Source: JAQCEJ01 sp046160425 (GTDB taxonomy: Bacteria > Planctomycetota > Planctomycetia > Planctomycetales > Planctomycetaceae). Taken from it: a stretch of 5,111 nt of DNA. The position numbers and the translations under genes were made by a program. Location: NCBI GenBank assembly GCA_046160425.1, contig JBJXGP010000041.1:1-5111 (forward strand), in the 5' to 3' direction. Each line of letters begins with the position of its first letter. Within the stretch, counting starts at the first letter, position 1. The notes under the pieces are model-generated. The model searched no databases, had not been told where the DNA came from, and was given only the letters and a program-made list of their open reading frames with translations. This document shows positions 1 through 4,803 of the stretch, one piece after another.

Positions 1-432
1 CTTGATCAGATCCTGCGCCTGATCTTCTCCCGCGATCGGGCGGTCGTCGCTCAACCGCGGATACCGTTCCTGCCAGGCCGCCGCCTGCTCTTCGAGCGCG
101 AGCGCCGCGTCTTTGTATTTCTTGTACTCGAGAAGCTGCCGGATCAGATCGCTCCGCGGGTCCTCGATGATCGGCTCGGCGGTTTCGTCGGCGGATTGCG
201 GCAACACCTGCCGACTCTTGATTTCGATCAACGTGCCGGCCATCACCAGAAAATCGCCGATGAGATCGAGATCGATGAATTCGAGGACTTCGATGTACTC
301 AACGAATTGAGTCGTGATGCGGGCAATCGGCAGATTGGCAATTTCCAGTTCGTTGCGGCGCACGAGATACAACAACAGGTCCAACGGACCCGTGAATATC
401 TCCAGATGAACTTTGTACTCGGCACCCGTCAT
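1..432 (-). CDS. scpA: Segregation and condensation protein A (ScpA), N-terminal part, cut by the window edge
   Basis: ScpA is the kleisin subunit of the bacterial SMC-ScpA-ScpB condensin. It bridges the SMC neck and head on the nucleoid and supports chromosome compaction and segregation. The frame is open from an ATG at 432-430 to the left edge, giving 144 residues. Kleisin hallmarks are clear: F13-TGPLDLLLYL near the N-terminus (family FxGPLDLLL), then LPIARITTQFVEYI (residues 34-47), then DLDLIGDFLVMAGTLIEIKSR (54-74, the conserved LaxEFLvMAatLleIKSr block), then a charged helical stretch with LLEYKKYKDAA (100-110). The family is about 240-280 residues long, so the C-terminal winged helix that binds the SMC head lies outside the window. 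The start is supported by AAAAGG at 440-445, seven bases upstream. The RAYT stop is only 65 bases upstream on the same strand, and a REP hairpin sits in the gap. An scpB neighbour may lie further left but cannot be seen. Confidence 0.93.
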   Translation of the reverse strand, partial: MTGAEYKVHLEIFTGPLDLLLYLVRRNELEIANLPIARITTQFVEYIEVLEFIDLDLIGDFLVMAGTLIEIKSRQVLPQSADETAEPIIEDPRSDLIRQLLEYKKYKDAALALEEQAAAWQERYPRLSDDRPIAGEDQAQDLIK

Positions 433-439
433 TTCACGA

Positions 440-445
440 CCTTTT
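440..445 (-). promoter_or_regulatory. Ribosome binding site of scpA
   Basis: The minus strand reads AAAAGG seven bases before the ATG at 432. It favours this start over an in-frame upstream TTG, and the encoded protein begins at the usual distance from the kleisin FxGPLDLLL motif. Confidence 0.6.
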
Positions 446-469
446 ATCAACTTCGCTCTTTGCAGTTTT

Positions 470-497
470 ATCGTAGGGTGCGTCGAGACGCACCTTC
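470..497 (+). repeat. REP-like palindrome, left copy (inverted relative to 1083-1110)
   Basis: A 28-base unit that is the perfect reverse complement of 1083-1110. Inside it, GGTGCGTC (476-483) and GACGCACC (486-493) form an 8-bp stem around a 2-base GA centre. A GTAG tetranucleotide (473-476) sits at the 5' foot of the stem, overlapping its first base. GTAG/GGAG at the hairpin foot is the known recognition signature of REP sequences handled by RAYT transposases. The copy ends at 497, directly abutting the transposase stop codon (500-498). It lies 37 bases upstream of the scpA start, so it probably also folds in RNA that reads into scpA. Confidence 0.9.
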
Positions 498-1046
498 TTA
501 TTCGGCGTATTTGAATTCATCTCCATACCATTCATTCACGTTACCCCAGTCCATTAGATATTCACCGCTCTGGACATAACGATGAAAAGAGGACCAAGGC
601 CAATCAGCAACTCGCTCGACAAGTCCGTGCTTCAAAGGATTGATGTGAACGTAATCGACGCAACGCTTCAAATCTGAATCGTCACGGCATGTATGCTCAA
701 AAAATCGCCTTTGCCAAATCGTTTGTTCTTCTCGCGCGTGTCGACTACTCGATTTTTCACCAACGTTTCCTCCATGTTTGAGCCAATGGCGAGAGAAAAT
801 TGATTTGATACGACGCCAGCGCGTCGAATAATCTGAATCTCCTTCCGGAAGTTCCCAAATCGAATGGAGATGATCAGGAAGCAATACAATCGCCACAATT
901 GAGAAAGGACGGTCTCTTTGAACAGTGTGAATTGCCGTTCGCAAGCATTCTCGACCAAGATCCGTAGTTAAGATTTGTTGTCGTTCATATGTGACAACCG
1001 TGAAGAAGTAAGTTCGTCCTATTCGATTTCGCCGATACTTACTCAT
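498..1046 (-). CDS. REP-associated tyrosine transposase (RAYT, Y1 / IS200-like fold)
   Basis: A single-stranded-DNA transposase of the Y1 HUH family (COG1943), thought to cleave and move REP hairpins. It has 182 residues when started at the ATG at 1046-1044. Visible motifs in order: YRRNRIGRTYFFTVVTY (4-20), the usual RAYT N-terminus; the metal-binding HUH pair in LLPDHLHSIWELPEGD (H59 and H61); WQRRFFEHTCRDDSDL (111-126); and the catalytic Tyr candidate Y132 in DYVHINPLKHGLV, followed by WPWSSFHRYV (149-158). All core motifs are present without frameshift, so the enzyme could be active. An in-frame ATG at 1064 would add seven residues, but family alignment favours the MSKYRR start. No clear Shine-Dalgarno precedes either. 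The stop codon touches the left REP, and the start lies 36 bases inside the right REP. Single-copy RAYTs are often domesticated and vertically inherited; the low G+C here argues for transfer but does not prove it. Confidence 0.93.
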   Translation of the reverse strand: MSKYRRNRIGRTYFFTVVTYERQQILTTDLGRECLRTAIHTVQRDRPFSIVAIVLLPDHLHSIWELPEGDSDYSTRWRRIKSIFSRHWLKHGGNVGEKSSSRHAREEQTIWQRRFFEHTCRDDSDLKRCVDYVHINPLKHGLVERVADWPWSSFHRYVQSGEYLMDWGNVNEWYGDEFKYAE

Positions 1047-1082
1047 GAGAACACAATATTGCAAACGGCGACATGACGTGTT

Positions 1083-1110
1083 GAAGGTGCGTCTCGACGC
1101 ACCCTACGAT
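1083..1110 (-). repeat. REP-like palindrome, right copy (inverted relative to 470-497)
   Basis: Exact reverse complement of 470-497. Read on the minus strand it has the same GTAG foot and the same 8-bp stem. It lies 36 bases upstream of the transposase ATG and 65 bases downstream of the RidA-like stop codon. It may therefore form a hairpin at the 3' end of that upstream message, although no run of T follows to make it a classic intrinsic terminator. Confidence 0.9.
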
Positions 1111-1175
1111 TACTTTATCGCTTATCCACCGCGGCGAAATTTACCACAATCGGGGCCATGACTGCGAGAGCGTTT

Positions 1176-1931
1176 TCACGCCACCCATTCGGTCGCGACG
1201 CCGCGGAGATCCATCTCGAACTCGATATCGACCACCGGCGGGCGGGTGTAGTGCCAGTCGATGCCGTGCTGTCGAGAGGGGGGAATCGTCTTGAGCAGCA
1301 GCGATTCCATAAGAGCATGAATCGGATGAACCGTATAAACTTCCACCCGCGTCACGTCGTTCCAGGTCGCTTCGAGTCCTAACAGGCGTTTTTCCATGAC
1401 GCTGCAAACGTATGCCGCTTTCTCGGCAATGGCGTCAGGCGATGTCTCGCCGATGCGGATAATCCCCTCGGAAACGAGGTCGCGCCGCTTCAATTCCCCC
1501 GCTCCCGCGACGATGAACGTCTTGCGTTCGAGAGTCGGGTTCGGCCTCACGAACGAGAACGCATGCAATACGGGTTCTGACGCACCCAAGCCGAGCGGGC
1601 AGACGTTCGTCCGCGCGATCGGGTTGACCCCCTCGACGAAGACTCCCCATTGCTCGAGAACCACGCAATACGTCTTATTGAAGGCGATGAAGCCATCCAT
1701 CGTAAATGGCTGCGACGAACGAAGCTGTATCGCGCAGAGATCGGTCCGCGTTCGCCCGTGCTGCGAGAGAAACGACTCGACGAAGGCAAATCCGTCGCGC
1801 CAGGGACGCTGACGGGCCAGCGTCACATGCACGATCTCGTATCCCGGTTCGGCAACGACGCCGCACGAATAGGGATCGATTCCGGGTAAAAACCGATAAT
1901 GTCCGGTCGGGTGGGTGATGAGAGTTGGCAT
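1176..1931 (-). CDS. Tandem YjgF/RidA-like domain protein
   Basis: A 251-residue protein that I read as two fused RidA (YjgF/YER057c/UK114) folds. RidA proteins hydrolyse reactive enamine/imine intermediates or act as related deaminases, normally as cytoplasmic trimers of about 130-residue subunits. The first half has FAFVESFLSQHGRTRTDLCAIQL (48-70), FNKTY (84-88) and a C-terminal ARTNVCPLGL (106-115) resembling the family R-x-C-V strand. The second half has GETSPDAIAEKAAYVCSVMEKRLLGL (161-186), WNDVTRVEVYTV (190-201) and TRPPVVDIEFEMDLRG (229-244). In this last segment R230 aligns with the carboxylate-binding arginine of E. coli RidA (Arg105). No signal peptide or membrane segment is visible. 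The ATG at 1931 has no strong Shine-Dalgarno. The gene is divergent from the DUF1501 gene. The substrate is unknown, and the fold call rests on motif recognition only. Confidence 0.72.
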   Translation of the reverse strand: MPTLITHPTGHYRFLPGIDPYSCGVVAEPGYEIVHVTLARQRPWRDGFAFVESFLSQHGRTRTDLCAIQLRSSQPFTMDGFIAFNKTYCVVLEQWGVFVEGVNPIARTNVCPLGLGASEPVLHAFSFVRPNPTLERKTFIVAGAGELKRRDLVSEGIIRIGETSPDAIAEKAAYVCSVMEKRLLGLEATWNDVTRVEVYTVHPIHALMESLLLKTIPPSRQHGIDWHYTRPPVVDIEFEMDLRGVATEWVA

Positions 1932-2080
1932 GGGCGTATTATGGCCGCAAAAGCATAACTCTCGCCAGTGTTCCAGGTTGTGAATCCGATAATCAGATCA
2001 AGGAGATTGCCCTGGCAACTCATAGAGCGGAAAAAACTCATGAAATCCGCTTGCCATCGCCGAGAATAATTCTTATCATA

Positions 2081-2109
2081 TTGACAGATATTGATTTGTG
2101 AATCACATT
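2081..2109 (+). promoter_or_regulatory. Candidate sigma-70-type promoter for the DUF1501 gene (weak -10)
   Basis: TTGACA at 2081-2086 matches the -35 consensus exactly. At 17-bp spacing the -10 position reads CACATT (2104-2109), only three of six consensus bases, so an activator or another start site may be needed. It lies about 90 bases before the preferred start codon. This is a pattern match only. Confidence 0.25.
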
Positions 2110-2124
2110 CGGTCACGATGACCG
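2110..2124. promoter_or_regulatory. Perfect 6-bp inverted repeat, possible operator
   Basis: CGGTCA (2110-2115) and TGACCG (2119-2124) are perfect inverted arms around CGA. The site sits immediately downstream of the candidate -35/-10 pair, where a repressor would block initiation. It could equally be a chance palindrome or a small leader hairpin. Confidence 0.3.
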
Positions 2125-2186
2125 CACTTTGCCGGCGAATCAAATATTGAAAAAATTCCACCGAAGCGGTTCAGATCATGTTTCAT

Positions 2187-2193
2187 GAAGGGA
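2187..2193 (+). promoter_or_regulatory. Ribosome binding site that decides the DUF1501 start
   Basis: GAAGGGA lies six bases before the ATG at 2200. It sits inside the longer reading frame that would begin at the ATG at 2185, so the upstream ATG has its own codons made of ribosome-binding sequence. This favours initiation at 2200. Confidence 0.6.
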
Positions 2194-2199
2194 ACATCC

Positions 2200-3639
2200 A
2201 TGCTGACGATCTTGGGGAACACGCAACAGGTCTGTAACGGTATCACCCGTCGGGCGGCAATTCAGGCCGGGACCGGTCTCTTGGGGTTGAATCTCCCCAG
2301 GCTGCTCGCGGCTGAACAAGCAGGGAAGAATTTCCAGAACGCCCGCGCAAAATCGGTGCTGTTCCTGTATCTGTTCGGCGGTCCCAGCCAGTTGGAAACA
2401 TTCGACCTGAAGCCGAACGCCCCGCCGAAAATACGCGGCCCCTTCAATCCGATCGCATCGCGAACCCCGGACCTGCTGCTGTCCGAACATCTGGCACGCA
2501 GCTCGCAAATCTCCGACAAATTCTGCGTCATTCGTTCGATGACGCATTCCCACAACGATCATAACGCCTGCCATTACATGATGACCGGGCACAAATGGAC
2601 GCGCGCCGCCGAGAACGGGCAAGACGTCAATGCCCGCGATACCGACTGGCCTTCGATCGGTTCGGTCGTCGAATATCTTTCGGTTCACGATCAAGAACGG
2701 CTGCGAACGTTTCCCGATTACGTTTTTCTGCCGAATCGTCTGGGGCACTTGCAGGTTCCAAAATATGACCGCACGGGGCAATACGCCGGCTGGTTAGGCT
2801 CGGCGTACAATGCTCTCGCGACCGACATTCGTCCCGACAACCCTAAAGAAAATCTGTTTCTGCGAAATTGCACCGAGAAGGAACTCGACTTCCGCATCAA
2901 GGGGCTGGTCCCCACGACCGAAATCTCGATCGATCGGCTCGACAAGCGACGCAGCCTGCTCGATCAATTTGACGACGAGCGCGGCGAACTCGATCGCTCG
3001 CAGCGATACAGTTCTTACGACAAGATTCGAACGCAGGCTCTCGAATTGGCGACGTCGGAATCGATTCGAACCGCGCTCGACATCCGCCAGGAATCCGATG
3101 AACTCCGCGATAAATATGGCCGCCATCTCTTCGGCCAGTCCTGCCTGATGGGTCGCCGCATCATTGAGGCCGGCACGCGGTTCGTCACCGTCGGCTGGGA
3201 CTCAACTGCCGGTATCGACGGCTGGGATTCGCACAATACGAGTCAGTATCTCGAAAAGCAGCTCATCCCCGGCTTCGATCAGGGGTTCACCGCGCTCATC
3301 AACGATCTCGAAGAACGCGGACTTCTCGACGAGACGCTGGTCGTCGCCGTCGGTGAAATGGGACGAACTCACGCGGCCACCGATGCATGGGGACGCGGAC
3401 ACTGGAGCTACGTCTTCCCCGCCATACTGGCCGGCGCAGGGATCCGCGGCGGAATCACCTACGGCAAGTCCGATAAAGATGCCGCCTGGCCGAGCGAACG
3501 CGCGGTCAGCCCCGAAGATTTGGCGGCGACGATCTACTACGCCTTGGGGATCGATCAGGATCTGTTTCTCCCCGATTCGCAAGGCCGCCCCGTCCACATC
3601 CTCGACGGCGGCAAACCGCTTCTCGATCTGTTCGGCTAA
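2200..3639 (+). CDS. DUF1501 family protein with Tat-like leader
   Basis: DUF1501 proteins are abundant in planctomycetes, have an alkaline-phosphatase/sulfatase-like fold and lack an established substrate. From the ATG at 2200 the product has 479 residues, normal for the family. The leader MLTILGN...ITRRAAIQAG carries twin arginines (17-18) followed by a hydrophobic stretch to about residue 38, suggesting Tat export, although the usual Phe after RR is Ala. Family signatures follow: FGGPSQLETFD (59-69), RSMTHSHNDHNACHYMMTG (112-130), GWDSHN (341-346), VVAVGEMGRT (381-390), WGRGHW (397-402; most relatives I recall read GRDHW), SDKDAAWP (424-431) and LAATIYYALGID (441-452). An in-frame ATG at 2185 would add five residues, but the Shine-Dalgarno favours 2200. 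DUF1501 genes often follow a DUF1549/DUF1553 (PSD1-type) partner; none is present here, since the upstream neighbour is divergent and the downstream gene is convergent. Confidence 0.93.
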   Translation: MLTILGNTQQVCNGITRRAAIQAGTGLLGLNLPRLLAAEQAGKNFQNARAKSVLFLYLFGGPSQLETFDLKPNAPPKIRGPFNPIASRTPDLLLSEHLARSSQISDKFCVIRSMTHSHNDHNACHYMMTGHKWTRAAENGQDVNARDTDWPSIGSVVEYLSVHDQERLRTFPDYVFLPNRLGHLQVPKYDRTGQYAGWLGSAYNALATDIRPDNPKENLFLRNCTEKELDFRIKGLVPTTEISIDRLDKRRSLLDQFDDERGELDRSQRYSSYDKIRTQALELATSESIRTALDIRQESDELRDKYGRHLFGQSCLMGRRIIEAGTRFVTVGWDSTAGIDGWDSHNTSQYLEKQLIPGFDQGFTALINDLEERGLLDETLVVAVGEMGRTHAATDAWGRGHWSYVFPAILAGAGIRGGITYGKSDKDAAWPSERAVSPEDLAATIYYALGIDQDLFLPDSQGRPVHILDGGKPLLDLFG

Positions 3640-3642
3640 GGA

Positions 3643-3687
3643 GCCTTCTCCCTCCGGGAGAAGGCGGCCGCAGGCCGGATGAGGGTG
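3643..3687 (+). repeat. Double-hairpin intergenic repeat, first copy (possible terminator)
   Basis: GCCTTCTCCC (3643-3652) pairs perfectly with GGGAGAAGGC (3656-3665) around a 3-base TCC loop. The next bases, GGCC (3666-3669) and GGCC (3673-3676), form a second small stem, and the unit ends in TGAGGG (3680-3685). It begins three bases after the DUF1501 stop. No T-run follows, so if it ends transcription it is not a classic intrinsic terminator. Its composition resembles dispersed intergenic repeats seen in many high-G+C genomes. Confidence 0.7.
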
Positions 3688-3689
3688 CC

Positions 3690-3711
3690 TTTCATGTTAT
3701 CGTTGATGAAA
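3690..3711. repeat. Small inverted repeat in the convergent spacer
   Basis: TTTCAT (3690-3695) and ATGAAA (3706-3711) are 6-bp inverted arms with a 10-base loop. They lie between the two larger hairpin repeats. Weak on its own; listed because it completes a run of hairpins between converging genes. Confidence 0.35.
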
Positions 3712-3718
3712 ACAGAAA

Positions 3719-3756
3719 GCCCCCTCACCCCGCCCTCTCCCGCAAGCGGGCGAGGG
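3719..3756 (-). repeat. Hairpin intergenic repeat, second copy, inverted orientation (possible terminator)
   Basis: CCCTCTCCCGC (3733-3743) pairs with GCGGGCGAGGG (3746-3756) with one mismatch and a 2-base loop. On the minus strand the unit ends in TGAGGG, like the first copy, so the two sit head-to-tail inverted as in a BIME. It lies 26 bases after the SUMF1-fold stop codon in that gene's direction and could limit read-through from it. No T-run is present. Confidence 0.65.
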
Positions 3757-3782
3757 TGAAAGAAGAACCGAAAGCGCACCGC

Positions 3783-4685
3783 TCACAAATCCTTCGCACA
3801 GCGAAAGCCGATATACAAATTCCGGGTATCCGGAGCCACCGAATTTCGGTCCGCGCAGCGCAGATGGAACGGCACGTTCGCCCACGAGCCCCCCTTGGTG
3901 ACGCGCGGGGCGTCTTTGATATCCTTATTGCGGACTTCATCGGTGAATAACGAGTACGCATCGGCCGACCATTCCCAGGCGTTGCCCGCCATGTCGTAAA
4001 CTCCCAGCGGACTGATCCCCTTCTCAAAATGTCCGACCGGCGACGTCAACGGGTACTGCGACTGATCTTTGTCGTACCATTTTTGCCAGATGACAGCGTC
4101 GTTCACATCGATGTCCGCGTGCAGCGATGCACTGTTGGCGAGCGTGCGATCCCACTCGTCTCCCCACGGATACTTCCGACTCGGTTTGTCCGCGTCGGCA
4201 TCGCCACGCGCGGCGAATTCCCACTCCGCCTCGGTCGGCAACCGCGTCCCCGCCCATTCGCAGTATGCCTGGGCATCGTGCCAACTCACCTGCACGACGG
4301 GATGGTTCTCTTTCCCTTCCGGAAATTTTCCATCCTTCCAATACTCGGGCGGTTTGTGTTCCGTCGCTTTGCAGAATGCCTGATACTGCTCGTTGGTGAC
4401 TTCGTGCTGATAGATGAGAAACGACTTCACCGCCTGACGATGCCGGGGAAGTTCATCGAGCGCGTGCTTTTTCCAGTCGGCGGGATACCCGATCGCCTTG
4501 AAATCGGCATCGATTTCCTCATCGGTGCTCCCCATCAGAAATTCCCCGGCGGGGATAGCGACCATTACCGCGTCATCTTTGTCGTTTTTCTGAGTGGCGA
4601 TTTTCGCTTTGTCATCCGCCCCCGCCATCGCGCCGAGAGTTACAAGAATCACGCTCGCCGAAAGGATTGTCGAGATGCCGCGCAT
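3783..4685 (-). CDS. Secreted SUMF1/FGE-sulfatase-fold protein lacking the FGE cysteine pair
   Basis: A 300-residue protein. Residues 1-22 (MRGIS then a hydrophobic run to AMAGA) form a Sec-type signal peptide, placing it outside the cytoplasm. The rest is a formylglycine-generating-enzyme (SUMF1, C-type-lectin-like) domain: IPAGEFLMGS (44-53), EVTNEQY (95-101), VSWHDAQAYCEWAG (133-146), RLPTEAEWEFAARG (148-161), YPWGDEWD (172-179), GVYDMAGNAWEWS (228-240), GGSW (265-268) and IGFRCA (292-297). True FGEs carry two copper-binding cysteines shortly after the GGS motif; here that stretch reads GGSWANVPFHLRCADR, with no matching pair. I infer a non-FGE member of the fold, perhaps binding or structural. 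The ATG at 4685 is chosen over an in-frame start at 4799 because AAGGAG lies eight bases upstream and the signal peptide then begins the protein. It converges on the DUF1501 gene. Confidence 0.9.
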   Translation of the reverse strand: MRGISTILSASVILVTLGAMAGADDKAKIATQKNDKDDAVMVAIPAGEFLMGSTDEEIDADFKAIGYPADWKKHALDELPRHRQAVKSFLIYQHEVTNEQYQAFCKATEHKPPEYWKDGKFPEGKENHPVVQVSWHDAQAYCEWAGTRLPTEAEWEFAARGDADADKPSRKYPWGDEWDRTLANSASLHADIDVNDAVIWQKWYDKDQSQYPLTSPVGHFEKGISPLGVYDMAGNAWEWSADAYSLFTDEVRNKDIKDAPRVTKGGSWANVPFHLRCADRNSVAPDTRNLYIGFRCAKDL

Positions 4686-4693
4686 GAGAGAAT

Positions 4694-4699
4694 CTCCTT
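4694..4699 (-). promoter_or_regulatory. Strong ribosome binding site of the SUMF1-fold gene
   Basis: The minus strand reads AAGGAG eight bases before the ATG at 4685. It settles the start and shows that the 38 codons upstream in the same frame are untranslated leader. Confidence 0.75.
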
Positions 4700-4724
4700 G
4701 ATGGAACCGGGACTTTTCTGGAGG

Positions 4725-4741
4725 ATGGAAATGCTTTCCAT
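4725..4741. promoter_or_regulatory. Perfect 7-bp inverted repeat upstream of the SUMF1-fold gene
   Basis: ATGGAAA (4725-4731) and TTTCCAT (4735-4741) are perfect arms around TGC. On the minus strand, the bases immediately upstream read TATCAT (4747-4742), five of six matches to a -10 box, although no good -35 is seen. If that box is real, the palindrome lies at the transcription start and could be an operator or a 5' leader hairpin. Confidence 0.35.
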
Positions 4742-4803
4742 ATGATAACACCGCCGGGCGATTCCAGCACTGCCGGAGTGAATTTTGCCGGACGTGCATT
4801 GTC

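Larger units (their letters stand above)
470..1110 (-). mobile_element. RAYT transposase gene flanked by inverted REP palindromes (REPtron-like unit)
   Basis: A 641-bp unit made of one intact transposase gene bracketed by identical inverted 28-bp REP-like sequences. This matches the published arrangement in which a RAYT gene is flanked by its cognate REPs. Hand counts over 541-900 give about 46% G+C, against more than 60% in lines of the DUF1501 gene, which suggests a separate history. The flanks carry TTTATCG at 467-473 (overlapping the left REP by four bases) and again at 1114-1120. This could be a short target duplication, but RAYTs are not known to make consistent ones. Identity of the two ends suggests recent acquisition, gene conversion, or selection to keep both ends functional. 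Confidence 0.82.
1932..2199. other. Divergent intergenic region
   Basis: This 268-base A+T-richer spacer separates the minus-strand RidA-like gene from the plus-strand DUF1501 gene and should carry both promoters. An open frame on the minus strand (1823-2161) overlaps the RidA-like gene, has no recognisable domain and is not called. Visible elements are a perfect TTGACA at 2081, a short palindrome AGAAT-A-ATTCT at 2063-2073, and the inverted repeat at 2110-2124. No convincing promoter is seen for the minus-strand gene. Confidence 0.6.

Noticed and set aside
196..579. Plus-strand open frame of 127 codons across scpA, the left REP and the RAYT end
   Set aside because: It is antisense to two well-supported genes and spans the mobile-element boundary, so it is a chance frame.
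1083..1110. Right REP as an intrinsic terminator of the RidA-like gene
   Set aside because: The stem is good, but no T-run follows on the minus strand, so a rho-independent terminator call is not supported; kept only as a REP.
1579..1587. Nine-base match GACGCACCC to the REP stem inside the RidA-like gene
   Set aside because: It is a single arm with no partner or GTAG foot, and the codons read naturally in the protein; likely chance.
3164..3682. Plus-strand open frame of 172 codons overlapping the DUF1501 3' end and running into the hairpin repeat
   Set aside because: Serine/arginine/proline-rich out-of-frame reading of the DUF1501 gene with no domain; the real frame carries all family motifs.
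4029..4745. Long plus-strand open frame of 238 codons
   Set aside because: It is entirely antisense to the SUMF1-fold gene and its leader, has no recognisable domain, and its arginine/phenylalanine-rich composition is typical of a frame shadow in G+C-rich coding DNA.
4686..4799. 38-codon N-terminal extension of the SUMF1-fold protein
   Set aside because: The extension hides a typical signal peptide, is not family-like, and a strong ribosome-binding site (4694-4699) lies within it ahead of the ATG at 4685.
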